DNA from: Conyzicola nivalis
GTDB lineage: Bacteria > Actinomycetota > Actinomycetes > Actinomycetales > Microbacteriaceae
NCBI RefSeq assembly: GCF_014639655.1
Contig: NZ_BMGB01000001.1
Coordinates: 434,001-498,000 of the forward strand
Reading direction: 5' to 3'
DNA length: 64,000 bases
Below, piece by piece: positions 45,039 through 54,883 of the stretch. The first letter of the stretch is position 1; every line of letters starts with the position of its first letter. The notes beneath the pieces were generated by a model. It was not told the origin of the DNA. It was given only the letters and a program-made list of their open reading frames with translations, and did no database searches. The position numbers were made by a program, and so were the translations under genes.

Positions 45039-45356
45039 ATGGTTCTAGTTCGTCAAGAAATCGGTGACGTGCTCCGCGACTTCCGTTTGCAGAAGGGGCG
45101 CACCCTTCGCCAGGTCGCGAGCAAGGCGAGCGTCGCACTCGGCTACCTGAGCGAGGTGGAGCGTGGACAGAAAGAGGCCAGCTCCGAAATCCTCGCTTCC
45201 GTCGCGGATGCTCTCGAAACGCCGATCTCGGTCATCATGCGTGAAGTAGGCGATCGCCTCGCCATCATCGAGGGTGTCAATCTCGGCACCACGATCCCCG
45301 ACACTCTGCCCGACGAACTCGTCGCGGAGTTCGACGCGGACCTGGTTTCGCGCTAA
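45039..45356 (+). CDS. clgR: ClgR-like helix-turn-helix transcriptional regulator
   Basis: The start ATG 45039 is fixed by GAGGAGGG four bases upstream, giving 105 aa. A Cro/Xre-type HTH (QVASKASVALGYLSEVERGQ) dominates, with a short tail. ClgR in corynebacteria and streptomycetes activates clp protease genes and some repair genes and is itself degraded by ClpP; its location before recA fits. The 157-base upstream region is relatively AT-rich and probably holds the promoter. A terminator follows. Confidence 0.88.
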   Translation: MVLVRQEIGDVLRDFRLQKGRTLRQVASKASVALGYLSEVERGQKEASSEILASVADALETPISVIMREVGDRLAIIEGVNLGTTIPDTLPDELVAEFDADLVSR

Positions 45357-45388
45357 CACCCTCCTCAGACAGCCCTGATCAGCACGAG

Positions 45389-45415
45389 CGCCCCGGTATC
45401 CACCGGGGCGTTCGT
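45389..45415 (+). terminator. Intrinsic terminator after clgR
   Basis: Arms CGCCCCGGT (45389-45397) and ACCGGGGCG (45402-45410) with a four-base loop, followed by TTCGT. Confidence 0.78.
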
Positions 45416-45445
45416 CGTTGTCGGGCATGGTCCATCAGCGACAGT

Positions 45446-45451
45446 TAGGGT
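45446..45451 (+). promoter_or_regulatory. -10 box for a leaderless DUF3046 gene
   Basis: TAGGGT ends six bases before GTG 45458. Confidence 0.4.
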
Positions 45452-45457
45452 TGACCG

Positions 45458-45682
45458 GTGCGATTGAGCGAATTCCGGATAGCGGTCGAAGAAGAGTTCG
45501 GCGAGGCCTACGGCCGAGTCATCACGCGCGACCTCGTGCTCGGAGACGTCGGCGGCCTCACCGCCGAGCAGGCGATCAAGGCCGGCGTCCCGCCACGCGC
45601 CATCTGGAACGCCCTGTGCGACGCGAGCGACGTGCCGGCCGAGCGGCGCTACGGCGTCGGGCTCCGCGAGGCGAACAACTAG
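45458..45682 (+). CDS. DUF3046 small protein
   Basis: The 74-aa product (MRLSEFRIAVEEEFGEAYG, then GGLTAEQAIKAGVPPRAIW) matches the DUF3046 family, which in actinobacteria is almost always found immediately upstream of recA. Its function is unknown; the position suggests a link to RecA or its expression, which is inference. Confidence 0.88.
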   Translation: MRLSEFRIAVEEEFGEAYGRVITRDLVLGDVGGLTAEQAIKAGVPPRAIWNALCDASDVPAERRYGVGLREANN

Positions 45683-45720
45683 TCTCGCCGTCCCTCGGCA
45701 ACACGCCGACGAATCGCCTA

Positions 45721-45749
45721 TCGAACATCCGTTCGGATGTCTGTAGACT
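45721..45749 (+). promoter_or_regulatory. LexA (SOS) box and promoter of recA
   Basis: TCGAACatccGTTCGG (45721-45736) matches the actinobacterial LexA consensus TCGAACnnnnGTTCGA at 11 of 12 positions. A -10 TAGACT at 45744-45749 follows, so LexA would cover the -35 and spacer. The lexA gene is in this window at 58134-58832. Confidence 0.88.
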
Positions 45750-45851
45750 CCTTCATAGCTTCTATCGAAGACGGTTTATCCACCGTTCGCGAGGCGTACG
45801 GCTCGATGTCGTACCTCACGCCTACGGTTGGAAACAACTGAACCAGCCTTT

Positions 45852-45897
45852 GTCGGGAGGCTCGGGGCCCTGCATCATCGGCCCCCAGAGTCCCGAC
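45852..45897 (+). promoter_or_regulatory. Strong stem-loop in the recA 5-prime leader
   Basis: GTCGGGA (45852-45858) pairs with TCCCGAC (45891-45897), CTC (45861-45863) with GAG (45888-45890), and GGGGCC (45864-45869) with GGCCCC (45880-45885). The leader runs from the -10 at 45749 to the ATG at 45938, about 180 bases, so this hairpin sits 40 bases before the start. It has no T-run. Confidence 0.65.
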
Positions 45898-45937
45898 AGC
45901 CTATGGGCAGCAACCTACGACTCCAAGGAGACACACA

Positions 45938-47176
45938 ATGGCATCAGCAGCAGACCGCGAAAAAGCGCTCGACACCGCCCTCGCCCAGATTGACCGTCAG
46001 TTCGGTAAGGGCTCCGTCATGCGTCTCGGCAGCGACGAGCGCGCTCCCGTCGCCGTGATCCCCACGGGTTCGATCGCTCTCGATGTCGCGCTCGGCATAG
46101 GCGGGCTTCCCCGCGGCCGCATCGTCGAGATCTACGGACCGGAGTCGTCAGGTAAGACCACCCTCACGCTGCACGCGATCGCCAACGCCCAGCGCGCGGG
46201 CGGCATCGCTGCCTTCATCGACGCGGAGCACGCGCTCGACCCCGAGTACGCCCAGAAGCTCGGCGTCGACATCGACGCTCTGCTCGTGTCGCAGCCCGAC
46301 ACCGGTGAGCAGGCCCTCGAGATCGCCGACATGCTCGTGCGGTCCGGCTCGATCGACCTCGTCGTCATCGACTCCGTCGCGGCTCTCGTGCCGCGCGCCG
46401 AGATCGAGGGCGACATGGGTGACTCCCACGTCGGCCTCCAGGCCCGGCTCATGTCGCAGGCGCTGCGCAAGCTCACCGGTGGACTCAGCCAGACCAACAC
46501 CACGATGATCTTCATCAACCAGCTGCGCGAGAAGATCGGTGTCTTCTTCGGAAGCCCCGAGACCACCGCCGGTGGTAAGGCGCTCAAGTTCTACGCCTCG
46601 GTGCGCCTCGACATCCGTCGTATCGAGACCCTGAAAGACGGCACGGAGGCCTACGGCAACCGCACGCGCGTCAAGGTCGTCAAGAACAAGATGGCGCCGC
46701 CCTTCAAGCAGGCGGAGTTCGACATCCTCTACGGCGTCGGCATCTCCCGCGAGGGCAGCCTCATCGACTTCGGCGTCGAGCACGAGATCGTGCGCAAGTC
46801 CGGCGCCTGGTACACCTACGACGGCGACCAGCTCGGCCAGGGTAAAGACAACTCGCGCAAGTTCCTGCTCGAGAACCCCGAGATCGCGGCCGAGATCGAG
46901 GGCAAGATCATGCTCAAGCTCGGAATCGGCGTCGAGGGCAAGGCCGCAAAAGACGTGGCCGACAAGGCCGCGGCCGTCGAACGAGCCGAGGCCAACGCCG
47001 CCAAGCTCGCAGCGAGCGCCGAGAAGGCAGCCAAGGCCACGAGCGCGGCCGCTCTCAAGGTCGCGAAGGGTTCGGCCGCGGGTGCCGCGGCGACCCAGAA
47101 TGGTGCCGCGCGCGCCGGCGCACAGAGCGTCGCGGAGCGTGCCGACGCCGAGCTGCTCAAAGCCGTAGGCGAGTAA
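45938..47176 (+). CDS. recA: Recombinase RecA
   Basis: The 412-aa protein has Walker A GPESSGKT (residues 67-74), the conserved [15 protein letters not shown] and [19 protein letters not shown]. It forms filaments on single-stranded DNA for strand exchange and triggers LexA self-cleavage. The C-terminal 70 residues are Ala/Lys-rich, longer than the E. coli tail. AAGGAG precedes the ATG. No intein is present. recX follows one base after the stop. Confidence 0.98.
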   Translation: MASAADREKALDTALAQIDRQFGKGSVMRLGSDERAPVAVIPTGSIALDVALGIGGLPRGRIVEIYGPESSGKTTLTLHAIANAQRAGGIAAFIDAEHALDPEYAQKLGVDIDALLVSQPDTGEQALEIADMLVRSGSIDLVVIDSVAALVPRAEIEGDMGDSHVGLQARLMSQALRKLTGGLSQTNTTMIFINQLREKIGVFFGSPETTAGGKALKFYASVRLDIRRIETLKDGTEAYGNRTRVKVVKNKMAPPFKQAEFDILYGVGISREGSLIDFGVEHEIVRKSGAWYTYDGDQLGQGKDNSRKFLLENPEIAAEIEGKIMLKLGIGVEGKAAKDVADKAAAVERAEANAAKLAASAEKAAKATSAAALKVAKGSAAGAAATQNGAARAGAQSVAERADAELLKAVGE

Positions 47177-47177
47177 C

Positions 47178-48026
47178 GTGCAGGATTCCGACGGCCGCCT
47201 CGCGAAGGTCAGCTATCTGTTCGGCGCGCCGTCGGAACCCGCTGCGCACGACGACTCCGCCGCCGTCTCCGCTGACGACTTCGCCGGTTCGCCCATCGGC
47301 GACACCGCGGGTCCGGCGGCGAACGGTCGCACTCCGGCGTCCGGCTGGTACATCGAGCCGGGCGACGACGCGCCGTCCCCGCGCGAAGACGAACCGGCCG
47401 AAGACGAAGAACCCGAGCCCGAGGCGCCGGCGATCGCTGCCGCTCGGCGGTTCCTCGCCGTGGTCGAGAACTCGACAGTCCAGGCGCCCGCTGCCGAGCC
47501 TGCCGGTGTCCGCTTCGTCGAGGCGCCCGATGAGCCTGAAACGTCCGCGCCGAAGCCTCCGCCGGTGCGCCGCGCCAGCATCAACGCGCTCGCCCGCAAG
47601 GGGATGTCGAGCGCCGAGATGACCACGCTGCTCGAGAACCGTGAGATCGAGCCCGACGAGGTGGCGGCCGAGGTCGAACGCCTCGAGGGTGCCGGACTGC
47701 TCGACGACAGGGTGCTCGCCCATGACCTGGTGAACACGCTCCGAGATCGCAAGGGACTCGGAAAGTCGGCCATCACGGCCGAACTGCGTCGCCGTCAGGT
47801 CGACCAGTCCGCGATCGATGAGGCGCTGGAGAGCGTCGACGTCGACGACGAACTAGAACGAGCCACCGAGGTCGCGATCAAGCGTGCCGGTCAACTCAGT
47901 TCCTACGACCGCACCACCGCCGAGCGGCGGCTGAGCGCCTTCCTGCAGCGCCGCGGCTACTCCGGCACCGTGGTCGGTGCTGCCGTGAAGGCGGCCCTCG
48001 GTCCGGCCGGGCCGCGCTTCCGCTGA
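47178..48026 (+). CDS. recX: Regulatory protein RecX
   Basis: The GTG one base after the recA stop begins a 282-aa protein. The RecX three-helix-repeat region is C-terminal (about residues 130-282: RRASINALARKGMSSAEM, LVNTLRDRKGLGKSAI, LSAFLQRRGYSGTVV). The N-terminal 125 residues are a Pro/Glu/Asp-rich extension, absent from E. coli RecX. RecX inhibits RecA filaments; cotranscription with recA means it is SOS-induced. Confidence 0.93.
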   Translation: MQDSDGRLAKVSYLFGAPSEPAAHDDSAAVSADDFAGSPIGDTAGPAANGRTPASGWYIEPGDDAPSPREDEPAEDEEPEPEAPAIAAARRFLAVVENSTVQAPAAEPAGVRFVEAPDEPETSAPKPPPVRRASINALARKGMSSAEMTTLLENREIEPDEVAAEVERLEGAGLLDDRVLAHDLVNTLRDRKGLGKSAITAELRRRQVDQSAIDEALESVDVDDELERATEVAIKRAGQLSSYDRTTAERRLSAFLQRRGYSGTVVGAAVKAALGPAGPRFR

Positions 48027-48135
48027 GAAACGGCGCCTGCCGACCTGGCATGAGCAGAAACGCATCTGCTGAACTCGCGTTTCCGTACCGCTCCTGCTGA
48101 GGCGACCCTTCGGTGATCGCGTGCCCCGGGAGTTC

Positions 48136-48141
48136 TACACT
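48136..48141 (+). promoter_or_regulatory. -10 box of miaB promoter
   Basis: TACACT ends ten bases before ATG 48152 with no ribosome site, indicating a very short or absent leader. Confidence 0.45.
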
Positions 48142-48151
48142 GGACACCACT

Positions 48152-49762
48152 ATGACCCTCGTCGCACCCACTCCAGTAGCGCCCGAATCGACCAAGGTGC
48201 GCACCTACGAGGTGCGCACGTACGGCTGCCAGATGAACGTGCACGATTCCGAGCGACTGAGCGGTTCGCTCGAGGCGGCCGGCTACGTTCGGGCGTCCGA
48301 CGACCAGGCCGACATCGTCGTCATCAACACCTGCGCGGTGCGCGAGAACGCCGACAACAAGCTGTACGGCAATCTCGGCATGCTGGCGTCGATCAAGAAG
48401 ACCCACGAGGGCATGCAGATCGCCGTCGGCGGCTGCCTCGCCCAGAAGGACAAGTCGGTCATCCTCGAGAAGGCGCCGTGGGTCGACGTGGTGTTCGGAA
48501 CCCACAACATGGGTTCGTTGCCCGCGCTGCTCGAGCGCGCGCGTCACAACGACGAGGCGCAGATCGAGATCCTCGAGTCGCTCGACGTCTTCCCGTCCAC
48601 CCTTCCGACGCGTCGCGAGTCCACGTACAGCGGCTGGGTGTCCGTCTCGGTCGGCTGCAACAACACCTGCACGTTCTGCATCGTGCCCGCCCTGCGCGGC
48701 AAGGAGAAGGACCGCCGCCCCGGCGACGTCCTCGCCGAAGTGCAGGCGCTCGTCGACGACGGCGCCCTCGAGGTCACCCTGCTCGGCCAGAACGTCAACT
48801 CCTACGGCGTCGAGTTCGGAGACCGTCAGGCGTTCGGCAAGCTGCTGCGTGCCGCCGGCACAATCGACGGTCTCGAACGCATCCGCTTCACGAGCCCGCA
48901 CCCCGCCGCCTTCACCGACGACGTCATCGACGCGATGGCCGAGACCGACGCCGTGATGCCGCAACTGCACATGCCGCTGCAGTCGGGCTCCGACCGCGTC
49001 CTCAGGGCGATGAAGCGCAGCTACCGCAGCGAGAAGTTCCTCGGCATCCTCGACCGCGTGCGCGCCAAGATCCCTAACGCCGCGATCAGCACGGACATCA
49101 TCGTCGGGTTCCCGGGCGAGACCGAGGAAGACTTCCAGGACACCCTGCGGGTCGTCGAGGCCGCGCGGTTCGCCTCCGCCTTCACCTTCCAGTACTCGAT
49201 CCGCCCGGGCACGCCGGCGGCCACGATGGCCGACCAGGTACCGAAGGCCGTGGTGCAGGAGCGCTACGAGCGCCTGACCGCCCTGCAAGACCACATCTCG
49301 CGCGAAGAGAACCAGAAGCTCGTAGGAACCGTCGTGAACGTCCTGGTCTCCGCGGCGGAAGGCAAGCGCGACGCGGAACGTCACCGCCTCTCGGGGCGCG
49401 CCGAAGACTCGCGCCTCGTGCACTTCGACGTGCCGGCCGGCAGCCAGGTGCCGCGCCCCGGGGACATCGTCACCGTGCGCATCAGCGAGGCCGCATCCTT
49501 CCACCTGGTCGCCGACGCGACGCCAGGGGCGCCCCTCATCGTGCGCCGCACCCGCGCGGGCGACGCCTGGGACCGCGCCGAGGCCGCGTCGTGCGGTGTG
49601 CCGGCCCCCGCGGGTGCCGCGAGCGAACCCGGCCGCGTCTCGCTCGGCCTCCCCGGTCTGCGGATCGGCACCGGCCCCGGCGCCTCGCTGCCGCTGCGCG
49701 CCGTGAGCGCACCGCAGGTGTCGACGACGCCCATCTACGACATGCTCGACGGCCAGCGCTAA
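48152..49762 (+). CDS. miaB: tRNA-2-methylthio-N6-dimethylallyladenosine synthase
   Basis: The start ATG 48152 gives 536 aa. The methylthiotransferase domain holds three Cys ([21 protein letters not shown]), the radical SAM motif CNNTCTFC near residue 168, and a TRAM domain around 390-455. The C-terminal 70 residues are an extension rich in Gly/Ala/Pro. MiaB adds the methylthio group to i6A37 made by MiaA, encoded next; both act on the same tRNA base. Confidence 0.96.
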   Translation: MTLVAPTPVAPESTKVRTYEVRTYGCQMNVHDSERLSGSLEAAGYVRASDDQADIVVINTCAVRENADNKLYGNLGMLASIKKTHEGMQIAVGGCLAQKDKSVILEKAPWVDVVFGTHNMGSLPALLERARHNDEAQIEILESLDVFPSTLPTRRESTYSGWVSVSVGCNNTCTFCIVPALRGKEKDRRPGDVLAEVQALVDDGALEVTLLGQNVNSYGVEFGDRQAFGKLLRAAGTIDGLERIRFTSPHPAAFTDDVIDAMAETDAVMPQLHMPLQSGSDRVLRAMKRSYRSEKFLGILDRVRAKIPNAAISTDIIVGFPGETEEDFQDTLRVVEAARFASAFTFQYSIRPGTPAATMADQVPKAVVQERYERLTALQDHISREENQKLVGTVVNVLVSAAEGKRDAERHRLSGRAEDSRLVHFDVPAGSQVPRPGDIVTVRISEAASFHLVADATPGAPLIVRRTRAGDAWDRAEAASCGVPAPAGAASEPGRVSLGLPGLRIGTGPGASLPLRAVSAPQVSTTPIYDMLDGQR

Positions 49763-49768
49763 CCCCTC

Positions 49769-50674
49769 GTGTTAGTCGTCGTCGTTGGTGCCACGGGCAC
49801 CGGCAAGTCCGGCCTGTCGCTCGAGATCGCCGAACGCCTCGCCGAGCGCGGCCAGCCGGTCGAGATCGTCAACGCCGATGCCATGCAGCTCTATCGCGGC
49901 ATGGACGTGGGAACCGCGAAGCTTCCGGTCGACGAGCGCCGTGGCATCCGACACCACATGCTCGACGTTCTCGATCCCCTCGACGAGGCGAGCGTCGCCG
50001 CCTATCAGACGGATGCGCGCCGGGTGATCGCCGACATCGAATCGCGCGGCGCCTGGCCTTTGCTCGTGGGCGGGTCGGGACTCTACGTCTCGAGCGTCAT
50101 CTACGATTTCGAATTCCCGGGTACGGATGCGGCGGTCCGCGAGCGTCTCGAAGCGGAACTCGTCTCCACCGGCCCTGGCATGATGCACCGCCGCCTGCTC
50201 GCCGTCGACCCGGTCGCGGCCGAGGCGATCGGACCGAGCAACGGGCGGCGCATCGTGCGGGCGCTCGAGGTGTTCGAGATGACGGGGGAGCCGTTCGGTT
50301 CCGGTCTTCCCGCCGACGACGCGCTCTGGCGGGAGACGGCGATCTTCGGGCTGCGCGCGCCCCGCGACGAACTGGTGGCGCGCCTCGACGAGCGCGTGCG
50401 CCAGATGTGGAGCGACGGACTGGTCGCCGAGGTCGAGGGGTTGCTGCCGCACGGCCTAGGCGTCACGGCGGCCCGGGCAATCGGCTACGCTCAGGCCGCA
50501 GCACAACTGCGCGGCGAGCTGACCGAGACAGAGGCGATCGAACAGACCGCCCTGTTCACGCGCAAGTACGCGCGCAGGCAGGTGAGCTGGTTCCGGCGCT
50601 ACGACGCCATCGACTGGCTCGACTACGACGACCCGCAGAGGGCGCGGCTGGCGCTGGCTAAACTTGGCGCGTGA
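49769..50674 (+). CDS. miaA: tRNA dimethylallyltransferase
   Basis: The GTG at 49769 begins a 301-aa enzyme with P-loop [11 protein letters not shown] near the start, [17 protein letters not shown] and [11 protein letters not shown], all typical of MiaA. It transfers a dimethylallyl group to A37 of tRNAs reading U-starting codons. It is six bases after miaB and its stop overlaps the dapF start (GTGA), indicating a three-gene operon. Confidence 0.96.
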   Translation: MLVVVVGATGTGKSGLSLEIAERLAERGQPVEIVNADAMQLYRGMDVGTAKLPVDERRGIRHHMLDVLDPLDEASVAAYQTDARRVIADIESRGAWPLLVGGSGLYVSSVIYDFEFPGTDAAVRERLEAELVSTGPGMMHRRLLAVDPVAAEAIGPSNGRRIVRALEVFEMTGEPFGSGLPADDALWRETAIFGLRAPRDELVARLDERVRQMWSDGLVAEVEGLLPHGLGVTAARAIGYAQAAAQLRGELTETEAIEQTALFTRKYARRQVSWFRRYDAIDWLDYDDPQRARLALAKLGA

Positions 50675-51546
50675 CTAATCTGCACTTCACCAAAGGCCAC
50701 GGCACGGGCAACGACTTCGTGCTGTACTCCGACCCCGACGGCGTCGTCGACCTGAGCCCGGCCCAGGTGGCGGCGATCGCCGACCGCCACTTCGGCGTCG
50801 GCGCGGACGGCGTGCTGCGGGCGGTGCGGTCCACCCACCTCCCCGAGGGCGCCGAGGCCCTGGCCGAGGACGATTCCGCCGAGTGGTTCATGGACTACCG
50901 CAACTCCGACGGCAGCCTGTCGGAGATGTGCGGCAACGGCATCCGGGTCTTCGCCCGTTACCTGATCGAGAACGGCCTCGCCACGCTGGAACCCGGCGAC
51001 ACGCTCGCGATCGGCACGCGCGCCGGAGTGCGCGACGTGCAGCGCAACCTCAGCGGCTTCCAGGTCGACCTGGGCCGTTGGTCGCTCGACGGAGGGGAGC
51101 CGCTCGTGCGCGCCCGCAACCTCTCGGTCGCCCGCCCCGGGCTCGGCATCAACGTGGGCAACCCGCACGTCGTCGTCGCCCTCGCGAGCGACGAGGAGCT
51201 CGACAGCGCCGACCTGTCGTACATTCCCCAGCTCGACCCGGAACCCGAGGCCGGCGCGAACGTCGAGTTCGTGGTGCCCGCCGACCCGATGGTGAAAGAC
51301 GGCGTCGGCTACATCCGCATGCGGGTGCACGAGCGAGGCAGCGGCGAGACCCTGTCCTGCGGCACCGGAGCCGCTGCGGCCGCCCTCGCGACCCGGCACT
51401 GGGCCGGCGCCGGCGCGCCCAACCAGTGGAAGGTGCAGGTTCCGGGCGGCGTGGTCGGCGTGCGCATGTTCCCCACGGAGGACGGCGAGCACGTATCGCT
51501 CAGCGGCCCCGCCGACCTCGTATTCGAGGGCGACCTGAGCCTGTAG
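50671..51546 (+). CDS. dapF: Diaminopimelate epimerase
   Basis: The 291-aa product has the two catalytic Cys in [12 protein letters not shown] and [12 protein letters not shown], with HGTGNDFVL at the N-terminus. It converts LL-DAP to meso-DAP for peptidoglycan and lysine. The start GTG overlaps the miaA stop. It is convergent with a methyltransferase gene. Confidence 0.96.
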   Translation: MTNLHFTKGHGTGNDFVLYSDPDGVVDLSPAQVAAIADRHFGVGADGVLRAVRSTHLPEGAEALAEDDSAEWFMDYRNSDGSLSEMCGNGIRVFARYLIENGLATLEPGDTLAIGTRAGVRDVQRNLSGFQVDLGRWSLDGGEPLVRARNLSVARPGLGINVGNPHVVVALASDEELDSADLSYIPQLDPEPEAGANVEFVVPADPMVKDGVGYIRMRVHERGSGETLSCGTGAAAAALATRHWAGAGAPNQWKVQVPGGVVGVRMFPTEDGEHVSLSGPADLVFEGDLSL

Positions 51547-51564
51547 GTTTCACGACTCGCAGTA

Positions 51565-52173
51565 TTACTTCTTACGCGCCCGCAGCACCCGGTAGCCCTT
51601 GTTCGTCGCGGTGCGCACGAACGTGAAGTCATCGGGGAACGTCGCCTGCAGCCAGCGGTGCAGCGAGTCGGAACCGAGGTTGCGCTGCACGACGAGCCAG
51701 CCGTCCGAGCCGTCGTCGAGGCGCGGAAGCCACTTCTCGAGCAGCCCGTGCAACTCGTTCTTGCCCACACGGATGGGCGGATTCGACCAGATGGTCGTGA
51801 ACGTCACGTCGTCGGGAACCTGGTCGGGCGTCACGGCGCGGATGTTCGTGGCCCCGACGATCTCGGCGTTACGGCGCACGAGGTCGAGCGCGCGCTCGTT
51901 CACGTCGACCGCCCAGACCGTGCTGCGCGGCGATTCGATCGCGAGCGTCAGAGCGATGGGACCCCATCCGCAGCCGAGGTCGAGGACGTTGCCACCGGGC
52001 GGTGGCTGCGGCACGTTGGCCAACAGGACCTGTGTTCCGGCGTCGATGTGCTCGGGACTGAAGATGCCGTTGGATGTCTGCAGTTCGTAGACCCGACCGG
52101 CGATGCGCGCGTGGATCGTGCGAAGTTTGAGTTCACTCTCCGGGGACGACGCGAAGTAGTGCTCGTTTGACAT
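51565..52173 (-). CDS. RsmC-like class I SAM-dependent methyltransferase
   Basis: The 202-aa protein has the SAM-binding loop VLDLGCGWGPIALTLA and the nucleotide-methylase signature SNPPIRVGK. This is the compact form of the RsmC family (16S rRNA guanine N2 methyltransferase), common in actinobacteria; the exact base is not certain. It is transcribed opposite to dapF and divergent from hflX. Confidence 0.88.
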   Translation of the reverse strand: MSNEHYFASSPESELKLRTIHARIAGRVYELQTSNGIFSPEHIDAGTQVLLANVPQPPPGGNVLDLGCGWGPIALTLAIESPRSTVWAVDVNERALDLVRRNAEIVGATNIRAVTPDQVPDDVTFTTIWSNPPIRVGKNELHGLLEKWLPRLDDGSDGWLVVQRNLGSDSLHRWLQATFPDDFTFVRTATNKGYRVLRARKK

Positions 52174-52215
52174 GCACCGAACCTATCGAAGTCTTGGCGA
52201 GTAAGGTTAATGGTA

Positions 52216-53754
52216 ATGAGTGATATCGACACAACCCCAAACGAAAACGACGACGTTGTAGCGCGGGTTCTGGCCAATGCGGGTTCCCAGTCGGCGAACC
52301 GCACCACGTTCGGCTCCGGCAGCGCCATCGAGACGCGCGCCCAAGCCCTCCAGTCCGATTCGAACTACGACGAGCACCGCGACGGCGAACAGTTCGATCG
52401 CGAAGACCGCCAGGCGCTTCGCCGCGTCGCCGGCCTCTCCACCGAACTCGACGACGTCACCGAGGTCGAGTACCGGCAGCTGCGCATCGAGCGCGTCGTG
52501 CTGATCGGCATCTACACCCAGGGCAACACCGTCGACGCCGAGAACTCGCTGCGTGAGCTCTACGCCCTCGCCGAGACCGCGGGTGCCGTCGTGCTCGACG
52601 GACTGCTGCAGCGTCGGGCCAACCCCGACCCCTCCACGTATTTCGGCAAGGGCAAGGCCGAGGAATTGCGCGGCATCGTCGCCGCCAGTGGCGCGGACAC
52701 GGTCATCGCGGACACCGAACTCGCGCCCAGCCAGCGCCGCGCACTCGAAGACATCGTGAAGGTCAAGGTGATCGACCGCACGGCCGTGATCCTCGACATC
52801 TTCAGCCAGCACGCGAAGAGCCGCGAGGGCAAGGCGCAGGTCGAACTCGCGCAGCTCGAGTACATGCTGCCGCGACTGCGTGGTTGGGGTGAGGCGCTCT
52901 CCCGTCAGGGTGGTGGCGCCGGTGGTTCCGGAGACGGAATGGGCAGCCGTGGCCCGGGTGAGACCAAGATCGAGCTCGACCGTCGCCGCATCCACACCCG
53001 CATGTCGCGCCTGCGCAAACAGATCAAGGGGTTCGCCCCCGCTCGCGAGGCCAAGCGCGCCAACCGCAACCGTTTCGAGGTCCCCAGCGTCGCCATCGTC
53101 GGCTACACCAACGCCGGTAAGTCGAGCCTGCTGAACCACATCACGAGCGCCGGCGTGCTCGTCGAGAACGCGCTGTTCGCGACCCTCGACGCGACAGTGC
53201 GCAAGTCGGTCACCGCCGACGGCCGCCCGTACACGCTCACCGACACCGTCGGTTTCGTGCGCAACCTCCCGCACCAGCTCGTCGAGGCCTTCCGGTCGAC
53301 GCTCGAGGAGGTCGGCGAGTCCGACGTCATCGTGCACGTCGTCGACGCCTCGCACCCCGATCCCGGCAGCCAACTCGCGACCGTGCGCGACGTGATCGGC
53401 GAGGTCGAGGCGCGCGACGTCCCCGAGATCGTCGTGTTCAACAAGGTCGACCTGCTGCAGGACGACGACCAACGCCTCCTGCTTCGCGCGCTCGAACCCA
53501 CCGCGATCTTCGTCTCGGCCCGCACGGGCGAGGGCGTCGCCGAGCTGCAGGCCCGCATCGCCGAACTCGTTCCGAGCCCCGACGTGCAGGTCGAACTGCT
53601 CGTACCGTACGACCGCGGAGACATCGTGGCGAGCCTGCACGACCGCGGACGCATCCTCACCACCGAATACGTCGAGGGCGGAACCCACATCACCGCCATG
53701 GTCAACGCCATGGACGCGGGGGCGCTGAAGGCGTTCAGCGTGGTCAGCGCGTAA
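52216..53754 (+). CDS. hflX: GTPase HflX
   Basis: The ATG at 52216 fits AAGG nine bases upstream (ATG 52210 is the alternative). The 512-aa product has the HflX N-terminal domain with NPDPSTYFGKGKAEEL, the Gly-rich GGGAGGSGDGMGSRGPGE loop, and a G domain with GYTNAGKSSLLN, DTVGFVRNLP and NKVD. HflX splits stalled or heat-damaged ribosomes. Actinobacterial order dapF-hflX-lexA is preserved here with metF-metE inserted between. Confidence 0.95.
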   Translation: MSDIDTTPNENDDVVARVLANAGSQSANRTTFGSGSAIETRAQALQSDSNYDEHRDGEQFDREDRQALRRVAGLSTELDDVTEVEYRQLRIERVVLIGIYTQGNTVDAENSLRELYALAETAGAVVLDGLLQRRANPDPSTYFGKGKAEELRGIVAASGADTVIADTELAPSQRRALEDIVKVKVIDRTAVILDIFSQHAKSREGKAQVELAQLEYMLPRLRGWGEALSRQGGGAGGSGDGMGSRGPGETKIELDRRRIHTRMSRLRKQIKGFAPAREAKRANRNRFEVPSVAIVGYTNAGKSSLLNHITSAGVLVENALFATLDATVRKSVTADGRPYTLTDTVGFVRNLPHQLVEAFRSTLEEVGESDVIVHVVDASHPDPGSQLATVRDVIGEVEARDVPEIVVFNKVDLLQDDDQRLLLRALEPTAIFVSARTGEGVAELQARIAELVPSPDVQVELLVPYDRGDIVASLHDRGRILTTEYVEGGTHITAMVNAMDAGALKAFSVVSA

Positions 53755-53773
53755 CACAGCGCAACTCTCCACC

Positions 53774-53789
53774 GCGGGCCGCGGCCCGC
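53774..53789. terminator. GC-rich palindrome after hflX, possible terminator
   Basis: GCGGGCCGCGGCCCGC is a perfect 16-base palindrome 20 bases after the hflX stop. There is no T-run; termination is possible but unproven. The remaining leader to metF shows a GCCGC/GCGGC hairpin near 53810-53830. Confidence 0.4.
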
Positions 53790-53891
53790 CACTAGCTTGG
53801 GAACCGCTGCCGCAGCTTCGCGGCACGGAGCGACAGCCGAGCCCGGCACCCGCCCATACCGAATCAGATTCTTGATGTCCGGAGGGCCCAG

Positions 53892-54872
53892 GTGAATACA
53901 GCGACTGCGAACGCGGCGACGACGGTCGAGCGCCCGACGTTCTCGTTCGAGCTCTACCCACCGCGCACCGTCGCGGCCGAGGAGACGCTGCTCGCCTCGC
54001 TCGAGCATCTGGTGGCCGCGGGCCCCGAATTCATCTCGGTGACTTATGGCGCCAACGGTTCGTCGCGCAGTTCGTCGCTCTCGGTGCTGCTGCGGCTGCT
54101 GGCCGAGACGGACATCAAGGCGATGGCCCACCTGACCTGCGTCGGCTCGTCGTACGCCGACGCCACGCGGCTCATCCGCGAGTTCCTCGACGCGGGCGTC
54201 ACGAGCTTCCTCGCCCTGCGCGGCGACCCTCCGGCCGGCGCGGCCGAGGGTGACAGGTTCCTCGGCGACCTCGGCAGCGCGGGCGAGCTCGTGCAGCTCA
54301 TCCATCGGGTGCAGGCCGAACGCGAACAGTTCAGCCTGAACGACGTACCCGGTTTTCCCGGCGCGAAGCGACTGAGCAGCGGCCACAAGGTCACCATCGC
54401 CGTGGCGGCTTTTCCCAACGGGCATCCGCGAAGCCGCTCCGTCGAACAGGATCTCGACACGCTCCTCGCCAAGGAGGCCGCCGGCGCGAACCTCGCGATC
54501 ACCCAGCTGTTCTTCCACGCCGACGACTACCTGCGATTCGTCGACCAGGCGCGCGCGGCCGGCGTCACCATGTGCATCCTGCCGGGCATCATGCCCGTGC
54601 TCAGCCCGCAGCGCCTGCGCCGCATCGTCGAACTCACCGACGAGAAGCTGCCGACCGACCTCTTGCGGGCGTTGGAGGCGCAGGAGTCGCCCGAGGGCCA
54701 GCGCGCCGTCGGTATCGCCCACGCGATCGAGCTGGGCAGGGCCGTCATCGGCACCGACGACGTCGGGTTCGGCCGGCCCGGCCTGCACCTCTACACCTTC
54801 AACCAGCACGAGGCCGTTCTCGAGGTCTTGCGCGGCACCGAACTTCTCTCCGTCACGACCAACCACAACTAA
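53892..54872 (+). CDS. metF: Methylenetetrahydrofolate reductase
   Basis: The GTG at 53892 follows GGAGGG. The 326-aa product shows the FAD-binding barrel features FSFELYPPRT, FISVTYGANGSSRSS, AHLTCVG and LALRGDPPAG. It makes 5-methyltetrahydrofolate, the methyl donor for the downstream MetE, 11 bases away. The 137-base leader has GC-rich hairpins but no riboswitch that I can identify. Confidence 0.95.
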   Translation: MNTATANAATTVERPTFSFELYPPRTVAAEETLLASLEHLVAAGPEFISVTYGANGSSRSSSLSVLLRLLAETDIKAMAHLTCVGSSYADATRLIREFLDAGVTSFLALRGDPPAGAAEGDRFLGDLGSAGELVQLIHRVQAEREQFSLNDVPGFPGAKRLSSGHKVTIAVAAFPNGHPRSRSVEQDLDTLLAKEAAGANLAITQLFFHADDYLRFVDQARAAGVTMCILPGIMPVLSPQRLRRIVELTDEKLPTDLLRALEAQESPEGQRAVGIAHAIELGRAVIGTDDVGFGRPGLHLYTFNQHEAVLEVLRGTELLSVTTNHN

Positions 54873-54883
54873 GGAACGAAGCA

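Noticed and set aside
45938-47176. Intein in recA
   Set aside because: The frame is 412 residues with all RecA motifs in normal spacing; no insertion is present.
53790-53891. SAM, SAH or cobalamin riboswitch before metF
   Set aside because: No conserved core of these riboswitches could be recognised by eye.
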